From the NCBI RefSeq assembly GCF_003666245.1, contig NZ_MJLZ01000037.1, forward strand, positions 1 to 44,326: DNA of 44,326 bases, given 5' to 3'. Position numbers and translations under genes: made by a program. The notes beneath the pieces were generated by a model. It was not told the DNA's origin. It did not search any database and saw only the letters and a program-made list of their open reading frames with translations. Positions 9,414 through 17,122 of this stretch are shown piece by piece (the stretch's first letter is position 1; every line of letters starts with the position of its first letter). The stretch comes from Brenneria alni (lineage in GTDB: Bacteria > Pseudomonadota > Gammaproteobacteria > Enterobacterales > Enterobacteriaceae).

Positions 9414-9507
9414 TTAGGTGGGAATAATTTCAGGGACAGATCAGTGTAAATGTGTCGTCGCTTTGCGGCGCAGACCTCAAAAACAGCGGGAAGGTGAAGC
9501 AGAGTAG

Positions 9508-9588
9508 AGGATGACCTTAACCGCAATGCGGTCCGGCATTTTCAAAGGTTGATGCCGGTAAAAAAGGCGACCATCCTGATACATCAGG
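9508..9588. other. Structured intergenic segment, possible RNA with three-way junction
   Basis: The 350-base stretch between the IS3 element and the nlp-like gene has no convincing gene. It holds nested hairpins. AGGATG (9508-9513) pairs with CATCCT (9572-9577) and encloses ACCGC-AAT-GCGGT (9520-9532) and CCGGCAT (9533-9539) with ATGCCGG (9552-9558). CCTGA-TACA-TCAGG (9575-9588) overlaps the outer stem. A further CGTCGC-TTT-GCGGCG stem lies at about 9457-9471. It may be a small RNA, a folded end of a decayed mobile element, or coincidence. Confidence 0.3.
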
Positions 9589-9760
9589 CGCTTCTCTCAG
9601 GTCATGAAGCATTTTGTGCCGGAGGGATATTACTGTGCAGCAAAAGATGCAGATAAGAGAAAACTGTTTTTCCCTTTTAAAGGATTATTTGTTGATTTTT
9701 TACATCAGATAAACAGGAGAAACGGCGCAAAATCTGTATCAGATCTGCGCCAATGGGATA

Positions 9761-9967
9761 TCAATAGTAGCGAGAAGGCCAGATTTGCTCCGGCGTGACG
9801 CCCAGCGCTTCAGCAATCAGCCGTTCTCCCTTGGGCCAGTGTTTTGTCAGCGCATTCGCCAGCGTGGAAGAGGCCAGCCCCGCGTTACGCGAAACCGCCG
9901 CAAGTGTTGTTCCCCGTTTTTTCAACGCCGCAATAATATCGGCGGGATGCCAATCCTGTTGGTTCAT
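9761..9967 (-). CDS. Ner/Nlp-family DNA-binding regulator
   Basis: This 68-residue protein has the full Ner/Nlp (SfsB-like) pattern: DWHPADIIAALKKRGTTLAA, the helix-turn-helix around NAGLASSTLANAL, then WPKGERLIAEALG and the terminal IWPSRYY. Phage Mu Ner and its relatives are small repressors of early phage genes; chromosomal Nlp proteins are less well defined. Its start overlaps the end of the upstream gene by 4 bases (ATGA), so both are one transcript. The position downstream of a C4-like RNA suggests a phage-derived control module. The direct target is unknown. Confidence 0.85.
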   Translation of the reverse strand: MNQQDWHPADIIAALKKRGTTLAAVSRNAGLASSTLANALTKHWPKGERLIAEALGVTPEQIWPSRYY

Positions 9968-10425
9968 GCCGCCTCCTCGTCAATACACTTCACGCCGTCA
10001 GCGGTACGTATCCAGCGCGGAGCTTTCAGTTCAGCGGCAAAGTAATCAACCAGTTCCGCCAGGAGCCAGCGCAATTGTTCTTCCGCTTGTGGCGGAAACA
10101 TCCGGCAAAGCAGAAGCTGAGTCAGGGTAAAACAGTAGTCGCAAAGCGTATCCGCATCCGGGGCGAAACGAGGAGAGTTTGTGGGCAAGGTATCAACGGT
10201 CAGGCTGTCTATCAGGTGAGGCGGAATGGGATCGCTTAGGCCCGGTTTCAGCAGCGTAAGACCGGCGGCAAGCCGACCGCAGAGAGCCATCCTTAGAGAC
10301 GGATCGTCGCTTTCAATCAGGGTTGCGGCGAAGTTTTCGCAGTGATCGGCCAGTACGGTGAAATCTGTATCGGCATTAAAAGGGTGGGAAAGTAACGGAT
10401 GAGTTTGATCGAGGGTTGTAGCCAT
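9964..10425 (-). CDS. Unrecognised 153-residue protein in a phage-like module
   Basis: I do not recognise this protein. It is acidic in its first half (residues 1-60 with DADTDFTVLADHCENF-like segments), contains several cysteines (about residues 28, 49, 94, 97 and 107) and has no membrane segment or signal peptide. The C-terminal third (EEQLRWLLAELVDYFAAEL) is probably helical. It starts 37 bases after the end of the Ash-like mini-ORF and overlaps the Ner/Nlp gene by 4 bases. GGAGGC sits 6-11 bases before the ATG (CTGGAGGCTGCCTTATG), a strong ribosome site. In phage P1-type immunity regions the gene behind a C4 RNA encodes an antirepressor or division inhibitor; a similar role here is only a guess. 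Confidence 0.7.
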   Translation of the reverse strand: MATTLDQTHPLLSHPFNADTDFTVLADHCENFAATLIESDDPSLRMALCGRLAAGLTLLKPGLSDPIPPHLIDSLTVDTLPTNSPRFAPDADTLCDYCFTLTQLLLCRMFPPQAEEQLRWLLAELVDYFAAELKAPRWIRTADGVKCIDEEAA

Positions 10426-10461
10426 AAGGCAGCCTCCAGTATGTGATGTTTAAACCACCAC

Positions 10462-10560
10462 CTAAGAGACCAATCTTACGGGTGGTGGACTGAACGGAGT
10501 TGGTCTTACCGGCCATACTGGAACCGGCGCACCTTGCGGTGCCCCCGCCCAGCCCACCAT
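10462..10560 (-). CDS. Ash-family-like 32-residue mini-ORF overlapping the C4 target region
   Basis: The frame from ATG at 10560 encodes MVGWAGAPQGAPVPVWP followed by VRPTPFSPPPVRLVS and a TAG. This proline-rich VGWAGAPQGAPVP pattern matches the conserved part of phage Ash-family proteins as I remember them. Those are usually longer at both ends. An in-frame TAA lies 15 bases upstream. The same bases contain the segments complementary to the C4-like RNA (10500-10506 and 10513-10521), so the reading frame and the RNA structure overlap. It may be translated as a leader or be the coding shadow of a structured RNA. Confidence 0.4.
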   Translation of the reverse strand: MVGWAGAPQGAPVPVWPVRPTPFSPPPVRLVS

Positions 10561-10587
10561 AATTCGGTATAGTTAAGCATACGACAT

Positions 10588-10665
10588 AAAAAAAGACGCA
10601 AGGCGCGTCATATGTCGCCAGTATGGTATTCGGGAGACCAATCCCGGCACCTGATTTGCAGGTGC
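10588..10665 (-). ncRNA. C4-type antisense RNA (phage P1/P7 c4-like)
   Basis: On the minus strand the transcript would begin with a hairpin (GCACCTG/CAGGTGC, 10647-10665). It would then expose ATTGGTCT (10642-10635) and CCATACTGG (10626-10618) and end in a terminator: GACGC-GCCTT-GCGTC (10609-10595) followed by seven T (10594-10588). Both exposed segments are complementary to AGACCAA (10506-10500) and CCAGTATGG (10521-10513) further down the same strand. This two-site complementarity is the defining feature of the C4 antisense RNA of phages P1 and P7, which blocks translation of the downstream icd/ant genes. A third AGACCAAT at 10467-10474 (plus strand) adds an alternative pairing. The family name rests on architecture, not on a covariance-model hit. 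Confidence 0.6.
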
Positions 10666-10671
10666 GCGTAA

Positions 10672-10700
10672 AAGATACCGCGACAAGGAATGAACGGCAA
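10672..10700 (-). promoter_or_regulatory. Candidate sigma-70 promoter of the C4-like RNA operon
   Basis: On the minus strand TTGCCG (10700-10695) and TATCTT (10677-10672) are separated by 17 bases. Each matches 4 of 6 consensus positions. Initiation about seven bases downstream would fall at 10665, exactly at the first hairpin of the C4-like RNA. A second -35-like TTGACA lies at 10712-10707 but has no well-placed -10. Confidence 0.4.
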
Positions 10701-10798
10701 GGATTTTGTCAAGTAAAGAAACCAACATGCACTGAAACAACGAGTTTTAAACGGATTATTCATTTATAATGACAGACAACATCACCGGGAAGCGTGTT

Positions 10799-11944
10799 AT
10801 GGCCACTGCAAACATCAACACAGCAATGCTGATCTGGGCGCGTGAGCGTTCCGGTTGTTCTGTGTCTGAATTTGCCCATAAGCTTACGATCGATGAAGAA
10901 CGTCTGTTGAAGTGGGAGTCCGGCAAGCAAGCGCTAACATTTAATCAGGCCATGCAGTTCGCTGATAAGGCCCATGTCCCTTTTGGCTATCTGTTCTTAT
11001 TAAAGCCTCCCGTTGAAACGCTTCCGATCCCCGATTTAAGAACGCTTGAGGGTAAACCGGTTAGCCAGCCCAGTGCGGAACTGCTGGATTTGGTTAAGCT
11101 CATGCTTCAGCGTCAGGAATGGTACAGGGAGTATCTGAAACAACAACTGGCAGAGCCTAATTCCTTTGTCGGGCGTTTTTCTGCCCGTACTGATGTCAAC
11201 ATCCTCGTTGAGGATATCAGAGGAGCACTCGGGATTGGTCTGTATCCCGAACGCGGCAACAGTGATGATTACTACCGGGATCTGATTAATCGCATTGAAT
11301 CCCTCGGTATTTTAGTCATGCGGCAGGCAAACTTAGGCCACTTCACTCGTCCTCTTTTGGTTGAGGAATTCCGCGGCTTTGCCATTACTGATGAGTATGC
11401 GCCAGTTATTTTCATCAATCATGCTGACGCCCCCGGCGCTTGCTTATTTACCCTAATTCATGAACTGTGCCATATATGGATTGGGCAGTCTGGTATCTCT
11501 GATGGTGATAGCCGCACGTCCCGCAGAGAAGAAGTTTTATGTAACGCAGTCGCGGCTGAGTTATTAGTTCCTGCTGAAGAATTCAGCCACCTCTGGCAAC
11601 GCGATCTTGAGTTGTGGCAGGAAAACCTCCCTCATTTGGAACGGCATTTCCGGGTCAGTCACTGGGTGCTGGCCCGCCGTGCGTTAACTCTGGGATTTAT
11701 TCAGTATGACGACTACGACCACTTTATTGCTGAGTTAAAGGCTGCATGGTTGGAGCGAGAGAAAAGTGGTAAAGGCGGCCCGACTTATTACAAAACGAAA
11801 AAGGCGCAGATCAGCCGGCCATTTTCCCGTGCGGTGGTAGCACAGGCATTGAGCGGTCAGCTTTTATTACGGGATGCCAGTGCGCTTCTTGATGGTATGA
11901 AACCAGCTAAAATTCCTGTTTTCGCTAAGGAGCTTGGTATATGA
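10799..11944 (+). CDS. Xre-domain ImmA/IrrE-family metallopeptidase
   Basis: The protein joins an N-terminal Xre-type helix-turn-helix (about residues 1-65) to a C-terminal ImmA/IrrE zinc peptidase with HELCH at residues 221-225 (counted from this start). Proteins of this design act as regulators or antitoxins that are removed by proteolysis or cleave a partner repressor. I chose ATG 10799, giving MATANINTAMLIWARERSG, because GGGAAG lies 7 bases upstream and relatives begin this way; ATG 10769 is the in-frame alternative with a poor ribosome site. It ends in a 4-base ATGA overlap with the DUF4411 gene. Such pairs are predicted type II toxin-antitoxin units, with this gene as the antitoxin. 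Confidence 0.85.
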   Translation: MATANINTAMLIWARERSGCSVSEFAHKLTIDEERLLKWESGKQALTFNQAMQFADKAHVPFGYLFLLKPPVETLPIPDLRTLEGKPVSQPSAELLDLVKLMLQRQEWYREYLKQQLAEPNSFVGRFSARTDVNILVEDIRGALGIGLYPERGNSDDYYRDLINRIESLGILVMRQANLGHFTRPLLVEEFRGFAITDEYAPVIFINHADAPGACLFTLIHELCHIWIGQSGISDGDSRTSRREEVLCNAVAAELLVPAEEFSHLWQRDLELWQENLPHLERHFRVSHWVLARRALTLGFIQYDDYDHFIAELKAAWLEREKSGKGGPTYYKTKKAQISRPFSRAVVAQALSGQLLLRDASALLDGMKPAKIPVFAKELGI

Positions 11945-12430
11945 GATATCTGCTGGATGCAAATACTTATATTCAGGCCAAAAATCAGTATTACGGAATG
12001 GATATATGCCCTGCTTACTGGGATTGGCTCGATCTTCAGTTTCAGCAGGGCGCAATTGCCAGTGTGGATATGATTGGCCGAGAACTAAAAGACGGCAATG
12101 ACGAGTTGGCGGAGTGGGCAAAAGCACGCCCCGATCATTTCATCAGCAATGATGATGCCAACACTCAGCAGATTTTCGCTCAGGTTGTTCAGGCCGTCAT
12201 GACGGGCGATTATAACGCTGGTAATCGTGATAACTTTTTAGCAAAAAGACGATCCGTGGATCATCGCCAAAGCAAAATCCATCGGCGCCGTTGTTGTTAC
12301 ACATGAGTCGTTTGTCGCACTCAATACCAAAAAAGTTAAAGTTCCGAATATTTGCCAGCAGTTTGGCGTGCCTTGTATGAATACTTTCCAGTTTTTGCGT
12401 GAGTTAAACGCGCGGTTTGTGCTTGGTTAA
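11941..12430 (+). pseudogene. DUF4411 (PIN-like) toxin gene with one-base frameshift
   Basis: The first 97 codons encode a DUF4411-type PIN-fold protein (MRYLLDANTYIQAKNQYYG, with the acidic D6 and later VDMIGREL). After NRDNFLAK the frame is lost at an A5 run (about 12242-12246) and the ORF ends early at 12306. Skipping one A restores KDDPWIIAKAKSIGAVVVTH and runs to TAA at 12428-12430, giving about 162 residues, the normal length. The second PIN acidic residues lie in the restored part. So one inserted A, a sequencing error, or slippage explains the break. The antitoxin partner gene upstream is intact. Confidence 0.8.
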
Positions 12431-12550
12431 TTCAATATATAAGTCCGCCTCTCACAATAGCAATCCGTAATAGACGCTTGTCCCGACGTTTACCTGAGCA
12501 GCGGCTCCACTCGGCTTTTTCAAAACCAAATGGCATCGGATAATCTTCTG

Positions 12551-12616
12551 GGTGCATATTTGCACCGTGAGTCAGCGCCCACCGAAAGCGCTGACTCACG
12601 GGCTTATTCGCCCGTG
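12551..12616. promoter_or_regulatory. Three overlapping hairpins in the leader region of the first Mod/Res operon
   Basis: GGTGCA-TATT-TGCACC (12551-12566) overlaps a 14-bp perfect stem, CCGTGAGTCAGCGC (12565-12578) with GCGCTGACTCACGG (12588-12601). That stem in turn shares CACGGG with a third stem, CACGGGC (12597-12603) with GCCCGTG (12610-12616). Neighbouring stems exclude each other, like attenuators or folded ends of transposable elements. No T tract follows. The segment ends about 100 bases before mod and lies in a 287-base stretch with no gene I can support. Confidence 0.45.
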
Positions 12617-12717
12617 GATATGTGGGTAACAGCCAACTTTCTATTAAATCCGCTGATCTGTATGACACGACCTAACACCTGCCCACAGCATAATAAAATT
12701 GGACAGGATCCTGACTA

Positions 12718-14427
12718 ATGCCAACGTTAAATTGGATCGGCAAAGAAGCCGTTAATAAGCATCACAAAGATGTTCCCTTTCGTTTGCTTGAGCATGATGC
12801 TGATTTATCTCATGGACAAGACGATAGTGGAAATATTATTGTTCAAGGTGATAATCTACAGGCACTAAAAGCATTATTGCCTCGTTATGCAGGCCAAGTT
12901 AAATGTATTTATATCGACCCACCTTATAATACTGGAAATGAAGGTTGGGTATACAATGATAACGTCAATAGCCCTGAAATTAGAAAATGGTTAGGGGAGG
13001 TTGTCGGTAAAGAAGGTGAAACTTTAGATCGTCATGACCGCTGGTTGTGCATGATGTACCCTCGATTGGTATTGCTAAAACAGTTTATGACTGATGACGG
13101 CATTATATTTGTATCCATTGACGATAATGAAATTCATTATTTAAGATCATTAATGGATGAGATTTTTGGAATAAAAAAAAGAGTGGCAACTTTAGTCTGG
13201 AGAACAGATGGCAACTTCGATAATCAAGCGAAAATAAAAAATTGTCACGAATATATTCTTATTTATGCGTCTAATCCTGAAAAATTACCTCACCCAAAAG
13301 TTATCGATCCGTCCGTTACTAAAGATAGCAAACTAAATCGTGATTTCATTCAAAACACGATAATAAAAAACGGCCCCAAAAACCCGATCAGTAAGGTGAT
13401 TCTTCCCGCTGGTTTCCCTGCATCAGTTCAAGAGGCTCACATATCAAAAAAACATGACTCATGGCCATATATTTATAACGACGTCATCATTCGAAATGGA
13501 AAGCTAACTCATGATGTAACGGTTGAAAGCGGTTGGGCATCCAAGAATCTATTATTAGAGTTTATAGCATCTGGTTTTAAACCTGTATTAGACACAAAAA
13601 ACCAGAGAACTACTTTCTTCATTACAGCCACAGGTGCAATTGAGTCAAAAAAAGAAAGAGAGAATGCTAGTCATGTTATCACTGTTATCAGTGGAGTGGG
13701 AAGTACACAATCACAATCACAAAAGCTATCTGACATGGGATTTAAATTTCCATTTCCAAAACCTGTCGAACTAGTAAAATACTTGATTTCAATGATCGAT
13801 GATAAGGACTTTCTCGTATTAGATAGTTTTGCCGGTTCAGGCACAACGGCACATGCGGTTCTACAACAGAACAAAGAAGATAATGGAAACCGTAAGTTTA
13901 TACTTATAGAAATGAATGAGCATATAGCAAAAAACCTAACTACTGAAAGAGTGAAAAAAATTTGCAACGGATATAAAAATAATAAAGGAGTCAAATTTTC
14001 AGGTCTCGGAAATGGTTTCAAGTTTTTCAATCTTTCCGCTGAACCTCTATTCCAACCTGAAGGCCCTATTCGAAAAAATGTTACTTTCAATGAGCTAAGC
14101 GAATTCGTTTGGTTTATGGAAACCGGATCAGGTTTAACGGTATCACCTTTAGCCAAGAAACAGCCATCCACACCATTCCTCGGTGTACATCAGGAAAAAG
14201 CCGTCTTTCTTCTGTACAACGGCATATTGAAAGATCGCTCAGATATTGGCGGTAATGTTCTTAATCATCGTTCCCTGAGGTTCCTTGATGAAATCACTCC
14301 ACCACATTTTTCCGGTACGCGAATCGTATATGGCGCTCGCTCTCGGTTTGATAAGAAAAAACTCAATCAGTTAGGCATTATCTTCCATCAACTTCCCTAT
14401 GAACTGGCGGTGAAAACATGGCTCTGA
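12718..14427 (+). CDS. mod: Type III-like DNA adenine methyltransferase (Mod), system 1
   Basis: This is a beta-class N6-adenine methyltransferase: the catalytic DPPYNTGN (residues 67-74) precedes the SAM-binding FAGSGTT (371-377). At 569 residues it is within the range of Mod subunits, and the variable centre (about 150-360) would contain target recognition. The downstream gene overlaps by 10 bases and encodes the helicase-nuclease partner, so the pair is a Mod/Res system. AGGA lies 9 bases before the ATG. The recognition site cannot be deduced. The central part is strongly AT-rich compared with both ends, which suggests domain exchange or recent acquisition. Confidence 0.88.
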   Translation: MPTLNWIGKEAVNKHHKDVPFRLLEHDADLSHGQDDSGNIIVQGDNLQALKALLPRYAGQVKCIYIDPPYNTGNEGWVYNDNVNSPEIRKWLGEVVGKEGETLDRHDRWLCMMYPRLVLLKQFMTDDGIIFVSIDDNEIHYLRSLMDEIFGIKKRVATLVWRTDGNFDNQAKIKNCHEYILIYASNPEKLPHPKVIDPSVTKDSKLNRDFIQNTIIKNGPKNPISKVILPAGFPASVQEAHISKKHDSWPYIYNDVIIRNGKLTHDVTVESGWASKNLLLEFIASGFKPVLDTKNQRTTFFITATGAIESKKERENASHVITVISGVGSTQSQSQKLSDMGFKFPFPKPVELVKYLISMIDDKDFLVLDSFAGSGTTAHAVLQQNKEDNGNRKFILIEMNEHIAKNLTTERVKKICNGYKNNKGVKFSGLGNGFKFFNLSAEPLFQPEGPIRKNVTFNELSEFVWFMETGSGLTVSPLAKKQPSTPFLGVHQEKAVFLLYNGILKDRSDIGGNVLNHRSLRFLDEITPPHFSGTRIVYGARSRFDKKKLNQLGIIFHQLPYELAVKTWL

Positions 14428-17051
14428 ACAGTCTGAAATCATACCAGGAACAACTTCTTGACGATTTCTCTTCGTACCTTTCCCGCTGTAGAGAATTGCA
14501 AGATCCAGCAGAGGCTTTCCGCGAATCCACACTCAAAGGTTTCAGCCGAGCACTGCCTTATTACCCCTTACCTGGCGCAGAAGCTATACCTTATGTTTGT
14601 TTACGGGTTCCTACCGGTGGCGGGAAAACGCGTATCGCCGGTCAGTCGATAAAACGCGTTAACGAATATTTTCTTGGTATAGAGCACACCCTAATATTAT
14701 GGCTGGTTCCATCAGATCCCATTCGTGAACAAACACTTCACTCACTGAAGACGCCGGGGGAATTATTATACCAGGATATGCGTGATCTGTTCGGTTCAGT
14801 ACATGTGTTGGATATCCAGGAAGCTTTATATATACAACCAGCCACGTTAAATACCGGAAACACAATTATCGTCGCCACGATGCAGAGTTTTAAGCAAGAT
14901 ACTGACGATGGGTTGAGAGTCTACCGTCAAAATGGCAGCCTCATGCCACATTTCAGTGGTACTTCATCAACGCAAAAAGGGGAACATTCGCTCATGGATG
15001 TCATCAGGCTACGCCACCCTTTTGTTATTGTCGATGAAGCGCATAATCAGGGAACACCACTGGCTGTCGATACTCTTGTCCGCTTTAACCCCGCGTGCAT
15101 ACTTGAGTTAACCGCAACCCCTGACCGTGCGAATCATCCATCCAATGTCCTCAGGAGCGTCTCCGCCGCAACCTTGCAAGCGGAAGATATGCTGAAGTTA
15201 CCGCTGGAACTCACGGTTCATCCAGAATGGCAACGGTCTATGGCCGAAGCGATTAGCCGGCTAAGGCAGTTGGAAGAAGAGGCTGTCCAGGAATTCCAGC
15301 AAACCAGTGAAGAAATCAAACCTATTGTGATGTTGATACAGGCCGAGCGCCAGGCAAAAGAACAAGAAACGTTTACGCCGGAGCGCGTTAAACAGCATCT
15401 GATTAATGATTTCAATATCCCCGCTGATACTATCGCCATTGCGACAGGTGCTCAGGATGAATTATCGGGTAAAAAACTGGGTGACCCTGACTATCCCCAG
15501 TTCATCATTACTGTCGATAAACTACGCGAAGGATGGGATTGCCCTTTTGCGTATGTGCTTTTCTCTTTCCGCAATACCACTTCCGCTACGGCAGTAGAGC
15601 AAATCCTCGGCCGAATATTACGTATGCCGCATGTTAAAAGAAAACAGCATGTGGCGCTTAACCGTTGTTATGCCTACGTCGTATCGTCAGAATTTGCGGC
15701 AACAGTTCAGGGATTGCGTGATGGATTAGTACAAAGTGGCTTTGAAAGGCTCGAAACACAAAGTTTGATTCAAACCCATGGAGAGCCACCATTTACAGGA
15801 GATCTCTTCTCCCCCCAGGGCGATTTGGTTATTCCTTTACCCGAATCCGAAAATAGTCTCGTCCTTCCTGATGAAACCGCTCTGGAAACCTTACCAAAAT
15901 CACTTCGCGACAAGCTAGAGATCTCTCCAGAGAGTGGGACTCTGACATTAAAAGGTGGCGCTAATAATAAACAGATCCAACAATTGGCTGACACATTCAA
16001 GCATCCAGAAATAGCCAAAGACGTTCTCGATCGGCTTGAAATGGCGTCATCCAGACAAAATGCGCCACTACAAAAGGAAATAACACCTGCGGAGCGGGGA
16101 CATACTGCCCAAATACCTTTACTCACATACCGGCAATCTGGGTTCTTTGATGTGTTTGATGAAACTCCACTTTTAGATGCTGACTGGGAAATAGGGGACT
16201 TTGACCCGGTGCTTTCTGATAACGAGTTCACTCATGATGCAGAAACCATGTATCGCGCTGCATTGAACATTTCTCAATTAGAGAAAATCGAATGTAGTGT
16301 TTATGAGCAATTAGATAATCAACTGGCATTATTCAGTAAAGAACATGGCTGGGAAGTCACTGATTTGATTTATTGGCTGGATCGTAATCTACCTTTCCCT
16401 TACTCCGAACGGGAAAAAAAGGTCGCATGGATCAACGCAGCAATTGATTATTTGTTGGAAACAAGAGAGTTCTCTCTGGACGAATTAGCCTACCGGAAGT
16501 TTCGTTTGCGCGGTGCGTTGGAGCGAAAAATGGCAGCTGGGTTAGTGCTCGCTAAGCAACGCATCTTCAACGACTTGTTTGATGACGAATCACAATTTGC
16601 GGTGCTAGACGAACATGCCGTGTCGTTGGAGCCAGGGCGCTATGCTTACGATTTTCGTTATACCGGGTTTATTCAGCTCAAACGTCATTTCTATCCCGTT
16701 ATCGGTAATCTGAAAGATATCGGGGAGGAATTTGAATGCGCCGAATTTATTGCCAACCGGCTTGATGGTGTCGATTGGTGGTTGCGTAATGTAGAGAAAA
16801 AACCAACCTCTTTCTGGTTGCAAACCGCCTCAGACCGATTCTATCCTGACTTTTTGATACAAATGAACAATGGCCCACTCGTTGCTGTTGAGTATAAAGG
16901 ATCTCATATCAGTGATACCCGAGATAGTCGAGAAAAGAAACGAATCGGAGAACTGTGGGCCAGACGCAGTGAGGGCCGATGCCTCTTTGTCTGGGTTGAA
17001 AATAAAGACTGGTCAATAATTCGTAAAGCAGTATCTCATGTAGTCTCCTGA
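14418..17051 (+). CDS. res: Type III-like restriction subunit (Res), system 1
   Basis: The 877-residue protein is a superfamily 2 helicase with a C-terminal nuclease. Visible are PTGGGKT (65-71), DEAH (206-209), the late helicase segment EQILGRILRMPHV, and a PD-(D/E)xK nuclease with YPDF (D811), E825 and K827 (VEYKG). This order is that of Res subunits, which cut after ATP-driven diffusion or translocation from unmethylated sites. It starts inside the end of mod. It differs clearly from the second Res protein encoded at 17123-20110 in length, Walker A context and DEAH versus DEPQ box, so the two systems are not duplicates. Confidence 0.88.
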   Translation: MALNSLKSYQEQLLDDFSSYLSRCRELQDPAEAFRESTLKGFSRALPYYPLPGAEAIPYVCLRVPTGGGKTRIAGQSIKRVNEYFLGIEHTLILWLVPSDPIREQTLHSLKTPGELLYQDMRDLFGSVHVLDIQEALYIQPATLNTGNTIIVATMQSFKQDTDDGLRVYRQNGSLMPHFSGTSSTQKGEHSLMDVIRLRHPFVIVDEAHNQGTPLAVDTLVRFNPACILELTATPDRANHPSNVLRSVSAATLQAEDMLKLPLELTVHPEWQRSMAEAISRLRQLEEEAVQEFQQTSEEIKPIVMLIQAERQAKEQETFTPERVKQHLINDFNIPADTIAIATGAQDELSGKKLGDPDYPQFIITVDKLREGWDCPFAYVLFSFRNTTSATAVEQILGRILRMPHVKRKQHVALNRCYAYVVSSEFAATVQGLRDGLVQSGFERLETQSLIQTHGEPPFTGDLFSPQGDLVIPLPESENSLVLPDETALETLPKSLRDKLEISPESGTLTLKGGANNKQIQQLADTFKHPEIAKDVLDRLEMASSRQNAPLQKEITPAERGHTAQIPLLTYRQSGFFDVFDETPLLDADWEIGDFDPVLSDNEFTHDAETMYRAALNISQLEKIECSVYEQLDNQLALFSKEHGWEVTDLIYWLDRNLPFPYSEREKKVAWINAAIDYLLETREFSLDELAYRKFRLRGALERKMAAGLVLAKQRIFNDLFDDESQFAVLDEHAVSLEPGRYAYDFRYTGFIQLKRHFYPVIGNLKDIGEEFECAEFIANRLDGVDWWLRNVEKKPTSFWLQTASDRFYPDFLIQMNNGPLVAVEYKGSHISDTRDSREKKRIGELWARRSEGRCLFVWVENKDWSIIRKAVSHVVS

Positions 17052-17059
17052 TACAGAAA

Positions 17060-17099
17060 TCTGGCGAAACCTGCCTTCAAGAGAGGCAGGTTTACCAGA
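17060..17099. terminator. Bidirectional terminator between the two convergent res genes
   Basis: AAACCTGCCT (17067-17076) and AGGCAGGTTT (17084-17093) form a perfect 10-bp stem with a 7-base loop, extended by TCTGG (17060-17064) and CCAGA (17095-17099). A and T at the stem base give short T tracts in both directions. It lies in the 71-base gap between the two stop codons. Confidence 0.65.
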
Positions 17100-17122
17100 G
17101 CCTATGCCGCTACAGCCGACAG

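Larger units (their letters stand above)
8210..9443 (+). mobile_element. IS3-family insertion sequence, apparently inactive
   Basis: The element carries an orfA/orfB pair in the overlapping -1 arrangement of IS3-family elements. Its ends are imperfect inverted repeats: AGATCTGTCCTTGATTT at 8210 and, on the other strand, TGATCTGTCCCTGAAATT ending at 9443. Further inside both share CCCACCT. IS3-group ends normally begin TG; the left end here has A in place of T, which points to decay. The flanking bases (AGAG on the left, GTGT on the right) do not form a target duplication. With the amber codon in orfB the element probably cannot move unaided. Confidence 0.8.

Noticed and set aside
9604-9798. 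64-codon frame on the plus strand near the nlp-like gene
   Set aside because: No recognisable family, weak ribosome site, and its end overlaps the well-supported Ner/Nlp gene on the other strand.
12432-12668. 78-codon frame on the minus strand in the gap before mod
   Set aside because: It runs through the hairpin chain, so the open frame is better explained by structure; no family match and no ribosome site.
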